21,702 nucleotides of DNA from Sphacelaria rigidula. Lineage: Eukaryota; Phaeophyceae; Sphacelariales. Made by a program: the position numbers and the translations under genes. Below, piece after piece: positions 1 to 10,200 of this stretch (position 1 is its first letter; each line of letters starts with the position of its first letter). The stretch lies in assembly GCA_964200075.2 (NCBI GenBank), contig CAXNAA020000394.1:1-21702 (forward strand), written 5' to 3'. The notes beneath the pieces are model-generated. The model was not told the DNA's origin. It made no database searches and saw only the letters and a program-made list of their open reading frames with translations.

Positions 1-100
1 ATACGAAGATTTTAATCCTCCGGGTTCTCATCCTCAATGAAAATCTCCATCCTCAACATAGATGATCCGCTGTTATTTCAAGAATTTTCAGGTGAGCATT

Positions 101-120
101 ATTTGTGGTGAACTCGATGA
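101..120 (+). repeat. 20-bp direct repeat, left copy flanking fold-back
   Basis: The sequence atttgtggtgaactcgatga is identical at 101-120 and 556-575, immediately outside the two fold-back arms. It could be a long target-site duplication or a duplicated flank. Confidence 0.8.
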
Positions 121-555
121 GGGAACAAGAACCAACAATGGAGTCTCGAAAATGGGGTTGAAAAAAAATTAGGTTCAACTCGAAATCCGTGCTTCCCCTG
201 ACCTAAATTCATGACAAATGACTTTCATATGGACCACCCCATCCCTCCTGACCTCCCTAAGACTATTCCGAGGGGATCAGCCTTCCGTTCCCCCAAAGGG
301 TATGTTCGAAAGCACACTTTTGCCTCATTTCGGGGTGAAAAAAATACGTGTTTTGGCCAGAAAGTCGTGCTTCCGCACATAACCTTTGGGGGAACGGAAG
401 CTAACCCCCCCCGAAATATTCAGGCAGGTCGGAAGGGATGGGGTGGTACAGACGAAAGTCATTTGTCATGAATTTAGGTCAGGGATCGCACGGCTTTCGA
501 TTTGAATCCCATTTTTTTCAACTCCATTTTCGAGAATCCACTGTTAACTGTAGTC
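121..555. repeat. Imperfect fold-back (inverted-repeat) element
   Basis: The left arm (about 130-330) and the right arm (about 362-545) are imperfect reverse complements. Anchors are CCTGACCTAAATTCATGACA (199-218) against its complement at about 463-482, the TCTCGAAAATGG blocks near 144 and 524, and CCGTTCCCCCAAAG near 286. The unpaired centre is only about 30 nt. No transposase frame exists inside; the 86-codon frame at 211-471 is a by-product of the palindrome. This fits a degenerate fold-back or MITE-like element, or an inverted duplication. Confidence 0.75.
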
Positions 556-575
556 ATTTGTGGTGAACTCGATGA
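556..575 (+). repeat. 20-bp direct repeat, right copy flanking fold-back
   Basis: Exact copy of 101-120 in the same orientation, just outside the right arm of the fold-back. Confidence 0.8.
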
Positions 576-599
576 TGAATTAATTTTAAGCATTTGTGC

Positions 600-2640
600 T
601 GAAATTGGAGAGAACATAAGACGCGAGCCTCGGCCAGAATAGAGTTTCTCGAATGCTGATGACGCGCACTGTACTGTCATCTTCGATAAGAACCCGCCTT
701 AGAGGGCGAGACAGGAACCACGCAGTGAAGAAACCTGATGAAAAAAATATATATTCAAGACAATTATCAACCAAGCAAAACACGTGTACGAACGCACGTG
801 GGGACATCGCCAAGGCTGCATGTCGAGGAAAACATAGGTAATAGCCGATTAGGGAGGGGAATATCACTACCATTCATCACCGGCTGTCACACTCATCCCT
901 CCTCTAGTACAAAGCGAATCACCCTATTGACCATTTCAATCCTGGATCCCTCGCGAGTTGTTGCTGCGGGCTTTCGTATCGCAGCAGTTTCCTATCGTCC
1001 TTGACATGACTGCTCGTTCTCTACTTTTCGCCCAACCAACTCCCATCTTTGAAGATGCCCGTACCACTTCCTTGAATTCCTCAGTTCCAAAGGGCCCCTG
1101 ATTCACATATACATCCAGGTGGCTGGTCGCCTCGGTTTGGATCACCGCTTCGAGCCTCTCGCACGCTGCTTGCAACGTGTGCCATGCGGGGCCATATCTT
1201 GACCCCTCCCGCTTGTTTCAAGCCCGTAAGAACTTAGGCTGGAGATCCAGCATCCTCGAACCACCCCCTACCGCGCCGTGGTGCCGCCAAACGAGGACTC
1301 GGCTAATTATGGGGCTACATCGGAGGTAGTCAGCACTTATCTTAGACTTGCATTTGACACAATCGTATTCATAGTGGACGATTGCATGAGCGTCGGAACT
1401 TTACACCCTGGCGTAGTGAAACGATTGCTTCACTCCTGTGTACGTGGCTTTTGGGTCGCGGACAGGGCCTCAACGTCTCAGCGGAGGTGAAGAGTATATC
1501 GGCAACGTTTGCAGCCGATTCACCGCCCATAACGACGGTTCTAACCTACTCAAGCTCGCTGGTGATGAACTGGATGAGATACTCACGTCGATCAGTGTCT
1601 GATATTATATCTCGCCTGTCGATGGTTTTGCACCTGGTGGGGATTCGCCGAGGTTTGTTGCGTGCGAACCTACCAAGGAGCCGCACTGAAGCGCACGCGA
1701 TGTTGTGATCTCAGTCCGACAAAGCGGACGGTTGAATGTGGACAATGGGCTTTCAAATGAGCCTAAGGTGGGTTTGGCGTGTCATGTAGTCCATGCGCTT
1801 CTTGTCCAAGGTATGCAATGCACCTCCCTCGGGTTTGGCGGAAGAAAAAAATTGCCAGGGCAAGCCTTCTGTCACATACAGTCTGTAGCAGAGTGATACC
1901 TATACTATCGCTGGCTTGTCCTCCTGTCCGGTTATTACCCCCAGGCCAAGCGTTGCTATCAACACAAACAGGTGGTCATCATTAGGTACTTGAGTCCCAG
2001 CGCTGTCAAAGTCAGCCAGAAAAAGCTTTCCCTCTTATTTTGACTGCAATGTGTCCATGGGATCATAGTGAACCACGCGCCTAACAACGTTTGATCTGCC
2101 TGTAAGCTTGAAGGTCGTCGACAGGAGGCGTTCGCTAATGAACGCCTGATTCGACATACTCTTGTGGGTGATTGCCTTCTTGGCCGCTAACCCAACCCTA
2201 TGTTGTCGAGTCCTTCCCTTGCCCCCCCTTCCGCCTCGCAGTGGAACACGCGATATCCCGCCGCAGAAAACTCGGCTCTGCCCTACCGAACCTGGCAGTT
2301 AGTCACATGTTTCATCTCCAGTGGCGTGTTTTCCGTGAGTGTCTTAGCTCTGCGTGGAACTCCCCAGCTGCGGAGTTGAGTTTTGCCTCCAGTATCGGGC
2401 GAAAGTCCGCTGCTGCAGGGGTGAGCTTGGAGCTCAACACTGTCTACATGGCCCACGGGATAGTCTGTGTTGCATCACCGCTGGAACAGTACACAGACCT
2501 GTCTGTAGGTCACGCCACTCTCCTCTACACGTATGACTGGATCGTTTGGTTGCTGGTTGAGGCTAGATTGCCTCGATACAAGCGTCGGGTCCGGGGCGAA
2601 GGGAGAGCTGTAGCCTTCCCAACAACTGGCTCTGTTGCGT
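600..2640. other. Intergenic DNA, possibly with decayed minus-strand coding sequence
   Basis: No intact gene is supported. On the minus strand, 2340 to about 1400 reads as fairly long protein-like stretches broken by stops (near 2298, 2042 and 1893), and 1175-936 is open with QGPFGTEEFKEVV-like text. This could be a decayed transposable element or pseudogene, or chance. The plus-strand 236-codon frame at 2172-2882 overlaps the terminal exon of the methyltransferase gene and has no recognisable domain. Confidence 0.3.
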
Positions 2641-2645
2641 GCCCG

Positions 2646-2952
2646 TCACAACCGCACGTAGATATACACTCGGGCCATATTCCAGCTCATTTTGAAAACG
2701 CCCTCATGCAAAAGACGCAGCACGGGGGGCATGGGAGCGGCAAGACGTCCTACGGCATCGCCTATCCCCGCACGACAATCAATACCTTCCATAGAATCAA
2801 CACCATAATTCCCGTCATTGCTAGACGAAGGAATCGGCCTGAGGGATATGATCCGGGCTCCCTGCTTCAGCTTTTTCGATAAGGCACAAAGGCGTGCCAT
2901 CGTAGCGTCGTCGAAGAGCAACGACGCTGCATAGACCACGCCGGCATCGTGC
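2646..2952 (-). CDS. DOT1-type methyltransferase exon 5 (C-terminal, stop)
   Basis: Codes residues 468-569 and the TGA at 2648-2646. The acceptor AATCAAAAG|GCACGA at 2953 completes the split Trp codon, giving EPW-HDAGVVYAASLLF. The C-terminal strands KQGARIISLR and MSWNMARVYIYV match the last beta strands of the DOT1 fold. The pyrimidine tract of this acceptor is poor, but phase and family fit are exact. A 236-codon plus-strand frame overlapping this exon is treated as an antisense shadow. Confidence 0.85.
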
Positions 2953-5795
2953 CTTTTGATTGACCAGAGATGGAAGAAAGCAAATCGGGTGGTGGGAGTG
3001 TAAGTTGGTGGGTCGTTGGGTTGAAATAGGAGAATGGGGGTGAATCAACGGCGAATGGATGCTGAAGGCGCAATCCGTCTCATGAAACTCAAAAATCTCG
3101 GACAATTTCACACCAGGGATATCAGCGAAAGCCCAACTGCCTGACGCATGTCCGCAGAGAACACGACCCCCTCTCGCGTTAGTAGTCATTGAACCTGAGC
3201 CAGTCTCATCGTGTGTTCCTCATCGATTGCTACACTGCACGTGCTCACAAGTCCTTGAAAGATCCTCGCAAAAATATAAACAGGTGGACCCTGCTATAAT
3301 AGACATTTAATCGCGGATCAAGCGCATGGCTATTACACCTGTTTCGTATGTTCCAAAGTACACTTACAAAAAAAGACTCACTTACCACGGTTCCTGGAAA
3401 ATATCCCCACAGTATATTTGCACCCGATCTAGCGCCTCACACGTAACAGGTCCTGCTTTCGGCAAACGGCATCTCTCCTGGTTGCCTTCAACCAGCGCAC
3501 CGTCCTCATTGCCATTGCTGCCCGTGCCATCGTTTCCACCTGCCCCACTTCTCCCACTTTCGCCTTCAAGACTTCCCATCAAGCCCGGAATAACAGCGGA
3601 AGGTGAAGAAGAGCACGGCACCCTGGACTCGGTACACAGTCCATCGGAGCTTTCGCAAACCACCGGCGCCGAAACCGTACACGCAGGTGCAAGCGGGCAC
3701 CTGGAAGGTGAATCCAAAAGTGATTGCGCAGGCGGTATCGCGTGCTGTATAGCGTAGGTACTCTCGTCCCGATGGCTACGAGTGTTCACCTGCATCTTGT
3801 TGACCTCCAAGGCTGCAACAGGATACTTCACAGCAGTATGATCGATTTCAAAGGGGATGGTGATGGGACGGTCGCTGCTGTCCGCGTTGCACTGTGGTGG
3901 CGTGGGAGCTTCCACTTGCCCGCACTCGATGGACTCCACAGAAGTCGGCCTGAGCGATACCATGCTGCCGTCGGGGGAAATGTGCAGGCGCTGCCCGACG
4001 GTCTGGGACTTGGTCAAACCCACCAAGAACTTTTGAAGACCGCCATACCCTCTTATGCTGGCTTTGTACCTGCCATGACAAGATGACATCAACGACCGGT
4101 GACGCGGCCAGCGGTACATGAATAACAGCAAATAATACTGTGGGTGGTGAAGAGTTTCAGATTTCGTGTGGGCGAGGAAGGGAACGGGTGGAATCTGGCT
4201 TTTCGTAAAACGGCGCCGGCACGAAACCATTGCTAGGTCGAGCTACGCGTTACGGCTTGGATTGCAAGTTGTCGGGTACGACACACGTTCAACAGACGGA
4301 GGGGGGTTGACTAACAACGCCGTGTGTGCGCTCGAGCTCATGTCAAGCGCATGACCCCATAGACACGGGAGAAACATGAAAAAAACATGGAAGTTTTGGC
4401 CAATACACTGTGTCATAAGACATGTGGACTAGAGACTTTCGATGGAATCGCGGCTCGAAAAAAAGTCCCCCCTAAACGCCTTCGTGTATCACGCACTCGT
4501 GGAGCTCACATCCTACACCTCACTTACCTTCGATGCCCCAGCTCATTGACGAGTCGAGCGGCCACATCCTGTGCTGTCGACGGCGGCGGGGTTCCTTGCC
4601 TAGCCTCATTCTCCGAGCTGGTGAGCACGCCGACGATAAGATCCTCGAGTTGTTTCACGCCAATACCTTGATCGGCGGTCTTCGCGCCACGAGAAGCAGC
4701 TTTACCTTTTTTACATTTACCTTTGCCGTTGGCATGTTTGGGCGGCTGTACCCCGTTCTTCAACAGTGCCAATTGCTGAGGCGAGAGGATGTCGCCCTCG
4801 ACACCGGGTCCGGAGTGGGCGTGGACCGAGGTGCTGCTGAGGTCGTGTTTCTCAGCAAGGTTACTTGCGAGGAAGGTGCGTACGGTCTGAACGTGGTCGT
4901 TAGCCGCATTGACAAGGCCTTCAACAAGCTCGATCCCACGGCACTGATAAAATACAAGACACGGATTAACAGAAAAATGGGCGAAATGCGTCCAGCTTGA
5001 GTAGGGTTGCACAGCTAACTATTTCACAGTGGGTAAGAAACGGCTTCGCAACTCGAGGTCTGTGTCGTGCTTGCATGTGACTCTGTACTTGGAAAGAACT
5101 ACAGTAACTCTCCACCATGTCACCTTTATGACTGTGGAATTCATAGGTCGACGTAAGGTTACTCGTATTCGCAGGGAACGGAAGGAGAACAAAAAGCTCT
5201 CCGATACTGTAAGCGCCAAAAGCCCGGGTAGGAGCTCGCCTGCGAAAACTCCGGGAACCCGCATGCAGCCGCCACAACTGCCTTTCCTGTGCCCGACCCG
5301 AGATCAACGAAAATTTCGCCCTTCTGCGGCTTTGCCACGTCCAGGATGGAAAGAAAGTCGGGGACATCGACCTGCATCGAGAGCAAAAAGAGGTGATATA
5401 TCAACATGCACCTTGTCCATACGAGTCACATGAAAAACAAGACAGAGCTGCTGGACAGTACAGCTCTCCTTTTTGGTCCGTTGCGCCTTCTAATTTGACG
5501 GACGAGCTGTTATTTCTGTTCCGATTTTCTTTGGGACGTCTATCACGCTCACAACACCACAGGAGAGCACAGCATAACATCCTACTGAACTGCAGTGTTG
5601 TTGTGTTTGTGGATATGAACTCACCTCTCCGTATGTGAGCTGACGGCTGTGGCTTACCCCTCCCTTCTGCCGGCGACGATGTTCCAGTGACAGCTTCGTG
5701 CCATCGAGGTCTGCTCGTCTCCTTGAGTATAACCAGTGCAGTAAGTCTATCGTGTGTTTCCGTCTCTCCACCTTGACCTTGGTGTCAGCTCGCAT
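2646..5795 (-). CDS. DOT1-type SAM-dependent methyltransferase, 5 exons, 569 aa
   Basis: Spliced on the minus strand from 5795-5625, 5371-5240, 4943-4528, 4069-3386 and 2952-2646 (1710 nt including the TGA stop). Seen in order: LTYGE (residues 53-57), SAM-binding motif I DLGSGTG (80-86), acidic motif CRGIELVEG (102-110), a long insert, CGDIFQEPW (460-468), VVYAASLLF (473-481), KQGARIISLR (497-506) and C-terminal FKMSWNMARVYIYV. This order (YGE, DxGxGxG, GIE, D-F, a strand ending in F, G-x-I-S, S/MSW) is that of the DOT1 methyltransferase fold, which transfers a methyl group from SAM to lysine, on histone H3 Lys79 in animals and yeast. Odd points: about 300 residues sit between the GIE and GD motifs, where DOT1 has about 35, and the Asn-Asn of the DOT1 NNF motif is Ala-Ala-Ser here. 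A basic run GKGKCKKGKAASRGAK (174-189) could be a nuclear signal. The gene is head to head with the BAR-TBC gene. The family is well supported; a histone substrate is inference. The start ATG at 5795 has A at -3, but an upstream exon is not excluded. Confidence 0.85.
2953..3385 (-). other. Methyltransferase intron 4
   Basis: A 433-nt GT-AG intron splitting the Trp codon of EPW. The 122-codon minus-strand frame that spans it is intronic read-through. Confidence 0.8.
3386..4069 (-). CDS. DOT1-type methyltransferase exon 4 (insert and GD motif)
   Basis: Codes residues 240-468. The acceptor is CATGGCAG|GTACAA at 4070 and completes a split Arg codon. The donor is CCGTG|GTAAGTGAG at 3385 (phase 2). 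It opens YKASIRGYGGLQKFLVGL and HISPDGSMVSLRP, then about 165 residues of Pro/Ser/Cys-rich low-complexity sequence. It ends in RVQIYCGDIFQEPW, where the DOT1 core resumes. Confidence 0.87.
4070..4527 (-). other. Methyltransferase intron 3
   Basis: A 458-nt GT-AG intron between the two halves of the putative winged-helix module. No internal feature was recognised. Confidence 0.85.
4528..4943 (-). CDS. DOT1-type methyltransferase exon 3 (GIE motif, start of insert)
   Basis: Codes residues 102-240. The acceptor is TTTTATCAG|TGCCGT at 4944. The donor AAG|GTAAGTG at 4527 is near perfect (phase 2). It starts with the ribose-binding acidic motif CRGIELVEG and a long helix. The insert follows, with a Lys-rich patch, and ends in STAQDVAARLVNELGHR, the first helix of the putative winged-helix module completed in exon 4. 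Confidence 0.88.
4944..5239 (-). other. Methyltransferase intron 2, probable GC-AG intron
   Basis: The donor reads CAG|GCGAGC and the acceptor TTTTATCAG. The GC donor is chosen because it alone gives phase 0 at both sides together with the family-length FPEFSQ-CRGIEL join. Confidence 0.6.
5240..5371 (-). CDS. DOT1-type methyltransferase exon 2 (SAM motif I)
   Basis: Codes residues 58-101 with the glycine-rich SAM-binding loop DLGSGTG. The acceptor is TCGATGCAG|GTCGAT at 5372. The chosen end CAG|GCGAGC implies a GC-AG intron. It leaves phase 0, which the next acceptor requires, and gives FPEFSQ-CRGIEL with normal family spacing. The nearby GT at GCGG|GTTCCC is phase 2 and breaks the frame. 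A canonical phase-0 alternative, TCC|GTTCCC at 5180, would add 20 atypical residues. Confidence 0.75.
5625..5795 (-). CDS. DOT1-type methyltransferase exon 1 (putative start)
   Basis: Codes residues 1-57, opening MRADTKVKVERR, an Arg/Lys-rich helix, and ending LTYGE. The donor is GAG|GTGAGT at 5624 (phase 0). It joins VDVPDFLSIL of exon 2 to give the conserved YGEVDVPDFLSIL block. The 5' limit is uncertain: an acceptor-like CTCAAG|G at about 5736 could make this an internal exon with the true start further upstream. Confidence 0.7.
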
Positions 5796-5850
5796 CGTGC
5801 TTCACCCCTATGGCGGTGTTGTGTGCAGCCACGGAAGGTAAGCTGTACTC

Positions 5851-5922
5851 AAAGGGTATGGCATACAAACTTTGTTGTACGGCATACAAACTTTTTTGTC
5901 TACATCAGTAGTCATACCCTTT
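5851..5922. promoter_or_regulatory. 10-bp inverted repeat enclosing a 21-bp tandem repeat upstream of the methyltransferase gene
   Basis: AAAGGGTATG (5851-5860) is the exact reverse complement of CATACCCTTT (5913-5922). Between them GGCATACAAACTTTGTTGTA and GGCATACAAACTTTTTTGTC lie in tandem (5860-5880 and 5881-5901). The unit lies 56-127 bp upstream of the proposed start ATG, so a regulatory role is plausible but unproven. Confidence 0.5.
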
Positions 5923-6294
5923 AGCTTCACGTAGTGCTTCATCTCGCCACTTTAGGTTCATCTGAACGATACCCGTAAACCAATCGATGCCGTTTCGGAC
6001 ATCCTACGCAGCATCTATAGTGTCTATTCGCTCAGCTGTGCTTACACGATAACAGTAGTAGTAGTACAGTAGCAGCAGTAACAGCTGCTTCGGTAAACTT
6101 GATAAGTTGTGGTGCGAAAAGCAAATGCGGGATTTCCTGCTGGCCCAGCTCGTACCTGTAGTGTGAAGTATTTATTTTTCGTCTTCACGTCTATATATAT
6201 ATATTTTTGTTCGCCTGTGACCACGGAGGGCGTCTGCATCAGATGCCGAGTACGAATGTACCGCGCAGATATCAGAACGGTTTTTAATGTGAAG

Positions 6295-6412
<118 letters not shown>

Positions 6413-6579
6413 AAAAAGTGTGTAATAGTATACATACTGCAGTACTAGGTGGGGGCGAAACCCCCCTTTTTTGTGAGAGAGGGTGTTGAGCGCTGACATC
6501 ATTATGTTGAATCCTATATCTGAGCAAACACATGATAATTCTATCACGTTTTCCCAACCGTAGGTTGTTTTGTTTTCCT

Positions 6580-6621
6580 ACAGACTCTAAGCCCCCCCCC
6601 CCCTCCTCGGGAGGAGTCTGT
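6580..6621. repeat. Inverted repeat around a long C-run
   Basis: ACAGACTC and GAGTCTGT bracket a run of about 13 C followed by the self-complementary CTCCTCGGGAGGAG. It could form a hairpin, with the C-run as the loop side. Confidence 0.6.
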
Positions 6622-7092
6622 GTTCTCAAGGGATCAACCAATATGTAGTGGCGCAATTAATAGCTAAAAAAAAGGAACTCTGTGTTAGTGGGTATACAGT
6701 CAATATTAATGTTGATCTATGTTACTCATATGTGTACTCGTCATCGAACCCCCCGATGATCGGTGACCCGGAAGTCCTTCAAAATTGACCAACCGTAAAT
6801 TTTCCATTCTTCGGTATGTCCGGAATCCGGAACCACACTGCAGTGTCTTTCGACCCCGAATTCCAGGGCAAGATGTTTTGCCGTGATAAGGCTTGGTAGC
6901 CGAAAGACCCGAGTAAGGAAACCACTTTCATTTTAGCGTATACAACTACCATACCAGCAGAGAATGGTGGAGTGCTGCGGTCTCCGTTAGTGTGTTCAAC
7001 ATTGAAATTCGATATTGTGCTACTGTACTAGTACATACTCGTAGAATGAACAGGATCTATTGGGGGACTGTACCCTTTGTCGTGCTTTAATA

Positions 7093-7102
7093 TTTTCGCG
7101 CC
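7093..7102 (+). promoter_or_regulatory. E2F-like motif TTTTCGCGCC
   Basis: Exact match to the conserved E2F/DP consensus TTTSGCGC, about 75 bp upstream of the BAR-TBC start codon. E2F factors are broadly conserved in eukaryotes, including algae. A single short match in GC-rich DNA is weak evidence. Confidence 0.35.
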
Positions 7103-7173
7103 GCCTAAAGTCATTGTAATCCCTACAGGGAACTCACGAAGCAACAAACTGCAACGGAGAAAACGAAAGCGGG

Positions 7174-7201
7174 ATGATGCCGTTCTTCCTCAAGCCAGAG
7201 G
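7174..7201 (+). CDS. BAR-TBC exon 1 (28 nt, start codon)
   Basis: ATG ATG CCG TTC TTC CTC AAG CCA GAG G, with donor GAGG|GTACGTACG (phase 1). Joining to the acceptor GACGACAG|CT at 7530 makes GCT (Ala) and gives MMPFFLKPEAGSAVSELLEE. The phase match, strong donor and purine at -3 support it. The exon is very short and the upstream ATG could be wrong. Confidence 0.65.
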
Positions 7202-10200
7202 GTACGTACGTATCTAAGAAGTCCAGCGTGTTCATGCGCATGTGTTATCCATTGATGAGAAGTGTGCGGCAGGAGTAAGTCATCGAGTAGAGCGCACAGG
7301 CATTGGACAGATGACCCGACACTTCACGCGAAACACTGCTGCTCTGCGATGCCCGTGTGCGTGGACTTTGTTCTTAGTTACTGCCCTGGTTACAGTACTT
7401 ACTTGATTCACCTACCCGCCCGACGCGCCGTGCACACTTCCTGTCTCTGCTGCATTCCCTACAATTTGTGCAACGTGCGGCCATTCAACATGCCTGCGTC
7501 TGTGCCCTAATTGCCATGAGTGACGACAGCTGGATCGGCCGTGTCTGAGCTGCTGGAGGAGAGGCTGAAGCGCCTCCAGCATCAGCTACAAACCAGCCAA
7601 CAGTCATGCGAGGGCTTGTCGGGAGAAGTGGAAGCGTTCATCAAGTCCGCTCGAGAGGTACGGAATGTTGAATTTTGCACGCGAGTGCTTGTTGTTTCGG
7701 GGTTGCCATAGGCGCGACGTTTTCGACAGCAGGTCGCCAGTACGCCATGATATTGCCCTCCGCCCGTGTGCTTTTACAGCTCTCAGTTACCGTGTCGTGG
7801 TGTTTCTTGTGTTTTGCATGTGTAGTCCAGTGATAAAGTTTGCACGTCCGACGTGGACGGTTTCTGTTCCGGACTTCCACTCGTACAGACGGTTCTTTGC
7901 AGACGGTTCTGTACGTCCTTAGTCCTAGTCCGCCTTTTCAAGCATCGGCAGCCAAGCAACTATCAAGCTTCGATGACGAAATCCGTCATTTCAACTGTTC
8001 GGTATCAGTAGCCCAGCCTGACTTGCAACTGCAAATAGCGAGAGTGCGATTACGATCGGTAAAGTGTCCCGCGTTTTTTTCACCTCTCCGAACTTGAGTT
8101 TGAACTGTAATACGAAGTACTTATCCCCTTCTTGAGATTGTAGCCGGAGGATCTGGACACATGTTGTCTTCGTTGAAAGGCACCTCAATGGTCAATGTTC
8201 AATGTTCAATGACAACATTGACAGTAGTTCATGTCTCGGAGGCCGTCGGATGGCGTTGTACATCGCTGTACGATGCTGTCTCTGTGTTCTGCTGCACTGC
8301 AATTGCCCCCTTGCCCTGGCACGGGATGCGAGTCACGTTCCGCGTCAACCTGGAGAACGGTCGACGTTGAGGTGCTGTACCAACACGAGTAACGACGATT
8401 CGTCGCACGCTTTTTGAGCTCATCGTATTTTCCCGGATAAGCTCAACGTTGATGGTACCTAATCAGGACTCCATGCTGCACTGTCTGTACTGTTTTCGTC
8501 TGTACGGTCTGCATATCGTTCAGGGTCGGTTAAGAGGGGGTAAATACAGTGGTATATCCAGGAATATACGCATGGGCTGTTTGTTCAGGACATTTTTTTT
8601 TAAAGCGAACTGCCATGGTTGGAGGGTATATCGAGGAATATACGCATGGGCTGTTTGCTAAGGACATTTTTTTTTTAAAGCGAACTGCCATGGTTGGGGG
8701 CAACGTTCTACACGGCAACCAGGCGTGTTTCGTGCTGCAGAGCTCCTCACGTGCTACTCGTACGGATTATCACTACTTCTGCTGCAATCTCGGCACACGG
8801 CTGTAGTCACCGCCGGACATGTGTTCCCACTTCGCAGGGCACTCCGACTGTTGATCTGTTTAGTTGGCGCGACTCTGCCGGCGATACATGCTAACCTGGA
8901 AACAGGAGCAAAACTCCCGTGCTCTTGCTTTAGTTTTGACACAAAACTTACGCAGGCTTGTACCGCCGAGTGTGGGGATGTATTTCCCTCAGGAAGAATA
9001 TTTTACCCACGTTTGCAGTGTTCAGGGTATCGGGGGCAAGGCCCACCTTTCACCTTTCACACATGCGCGCACACAGACGGAGGAGCGGATGCACTTGATG
9101 GGCTTGAACGCGACGCGGTCGAGCACAGTAATCGAGGCTATATTTATTGAAATTCTACTATACGATAAAAGTGCAGAGTGACATCTGCATCAATGCCTAT
9201 AGCTTCCGGCCGTTCTCACTTCTTTCGTTTGTTTGCCGCACTCATCACGTGGACGTTCATGGGCACGCAGATGTGCCGCCGCGCAGGCGTCGCCTTCGGG
9301 GCGTTCGGAGCAGCCCTTGACGTAGAGTATGCGCGATTGGAGGATAAAAAGAAGGAATTGGCGTCTTGGTCGGGGTCTGAAGCTAATGGCAATGCAGCGG
9401 CGAACGCGACGGGGGCAATGAGTAATCGAAGGTCCTCGGGCGCTCCGAGAAGTAGCACAGAGCCCCTGAGATCGGAGCTGCTAGCCATGCAGCTGGTGGA
9501 GTGCGCCAACGAAATGGAGGATGACTTGCGAGAGCAGGTGTGGTTTTTTATTGAGTCACGCCAAGAAATGACCGTGTGTTGGTATAGCAGTTGCGTTTTG
9601 GTTGCAATCGAATTCAACAAAAGTGGTCGGGCCAGTAATGTGGTATGGTTGGGTTTTGATGTTAATAGTTTTGGCGCCCGCGGCCTGCTGCTGCTCCTGA
9701 CAGCCCAGCCCCATGAGAGATGGTCGACGACGATCACAGGATGACGCCCGGGCGCTGAAACGATTTCGTGTTTTTTTTTCTGACCAATAGGATCGCAGCA
9801 GCCTATCATCGAGTAGCCAAGTTGGGTTCTTGTTGCGGTCTAGCATTTGTTTGTGCAACGCTTGTAGCGGACAGTATGGGTGCGCCTTGTACGCCTTCGG
9901 ATTCGGCTAGAGTTGCCGTCATGGCTTATATATAACCATTGTGCGAACACTACTAGGAGAGGATACGAGCTACGTGCGTGCCTTTGGCCAAGCCGCCCCG
10001 AACCCCCGGCGATAAAATAAGATATAACATGAACGGCTTGCTGGTGGATGGGCGCTGAAGATATCGAAAGAAACGGTGGTTACGTTGGTCCACATGAGGT
10101 AAAACGCCGTCTTGAATCATGGCGTTTACCCTGCGACATGTTTTTTGGTGGTCTGTGGTACGTGGCTGTGGCGACGGTCGCCATGTTCCAGCTGTGACCA

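Noticed and set aside
171-195. Possible tRNA or SINE with a B-box-like GGTTCAACTC
   Set aside because: No matching A box, acceptor stem or cloverleaf could be drawn; it is kept only as a remark on the fold-back element.
211-471. 86-codon frame inside the fold-back element
   Set aside because: It spans both arms of an inverted repeat and has no domain; the open frame follows from the palindrome.
2172-2882. 236-codon open frame on the plus strand
   Set aside because: It overlaps the well-supported terminal exon of the methyltransferase gene on the other strand, has no recognisable domain and no promoter or splice context.
8725-9150. 141-codon plus-strand frame
   Set aside because: It lies wholly in intron 2 of the BAR-TBC gene, with no domain and no compatible splice sites.
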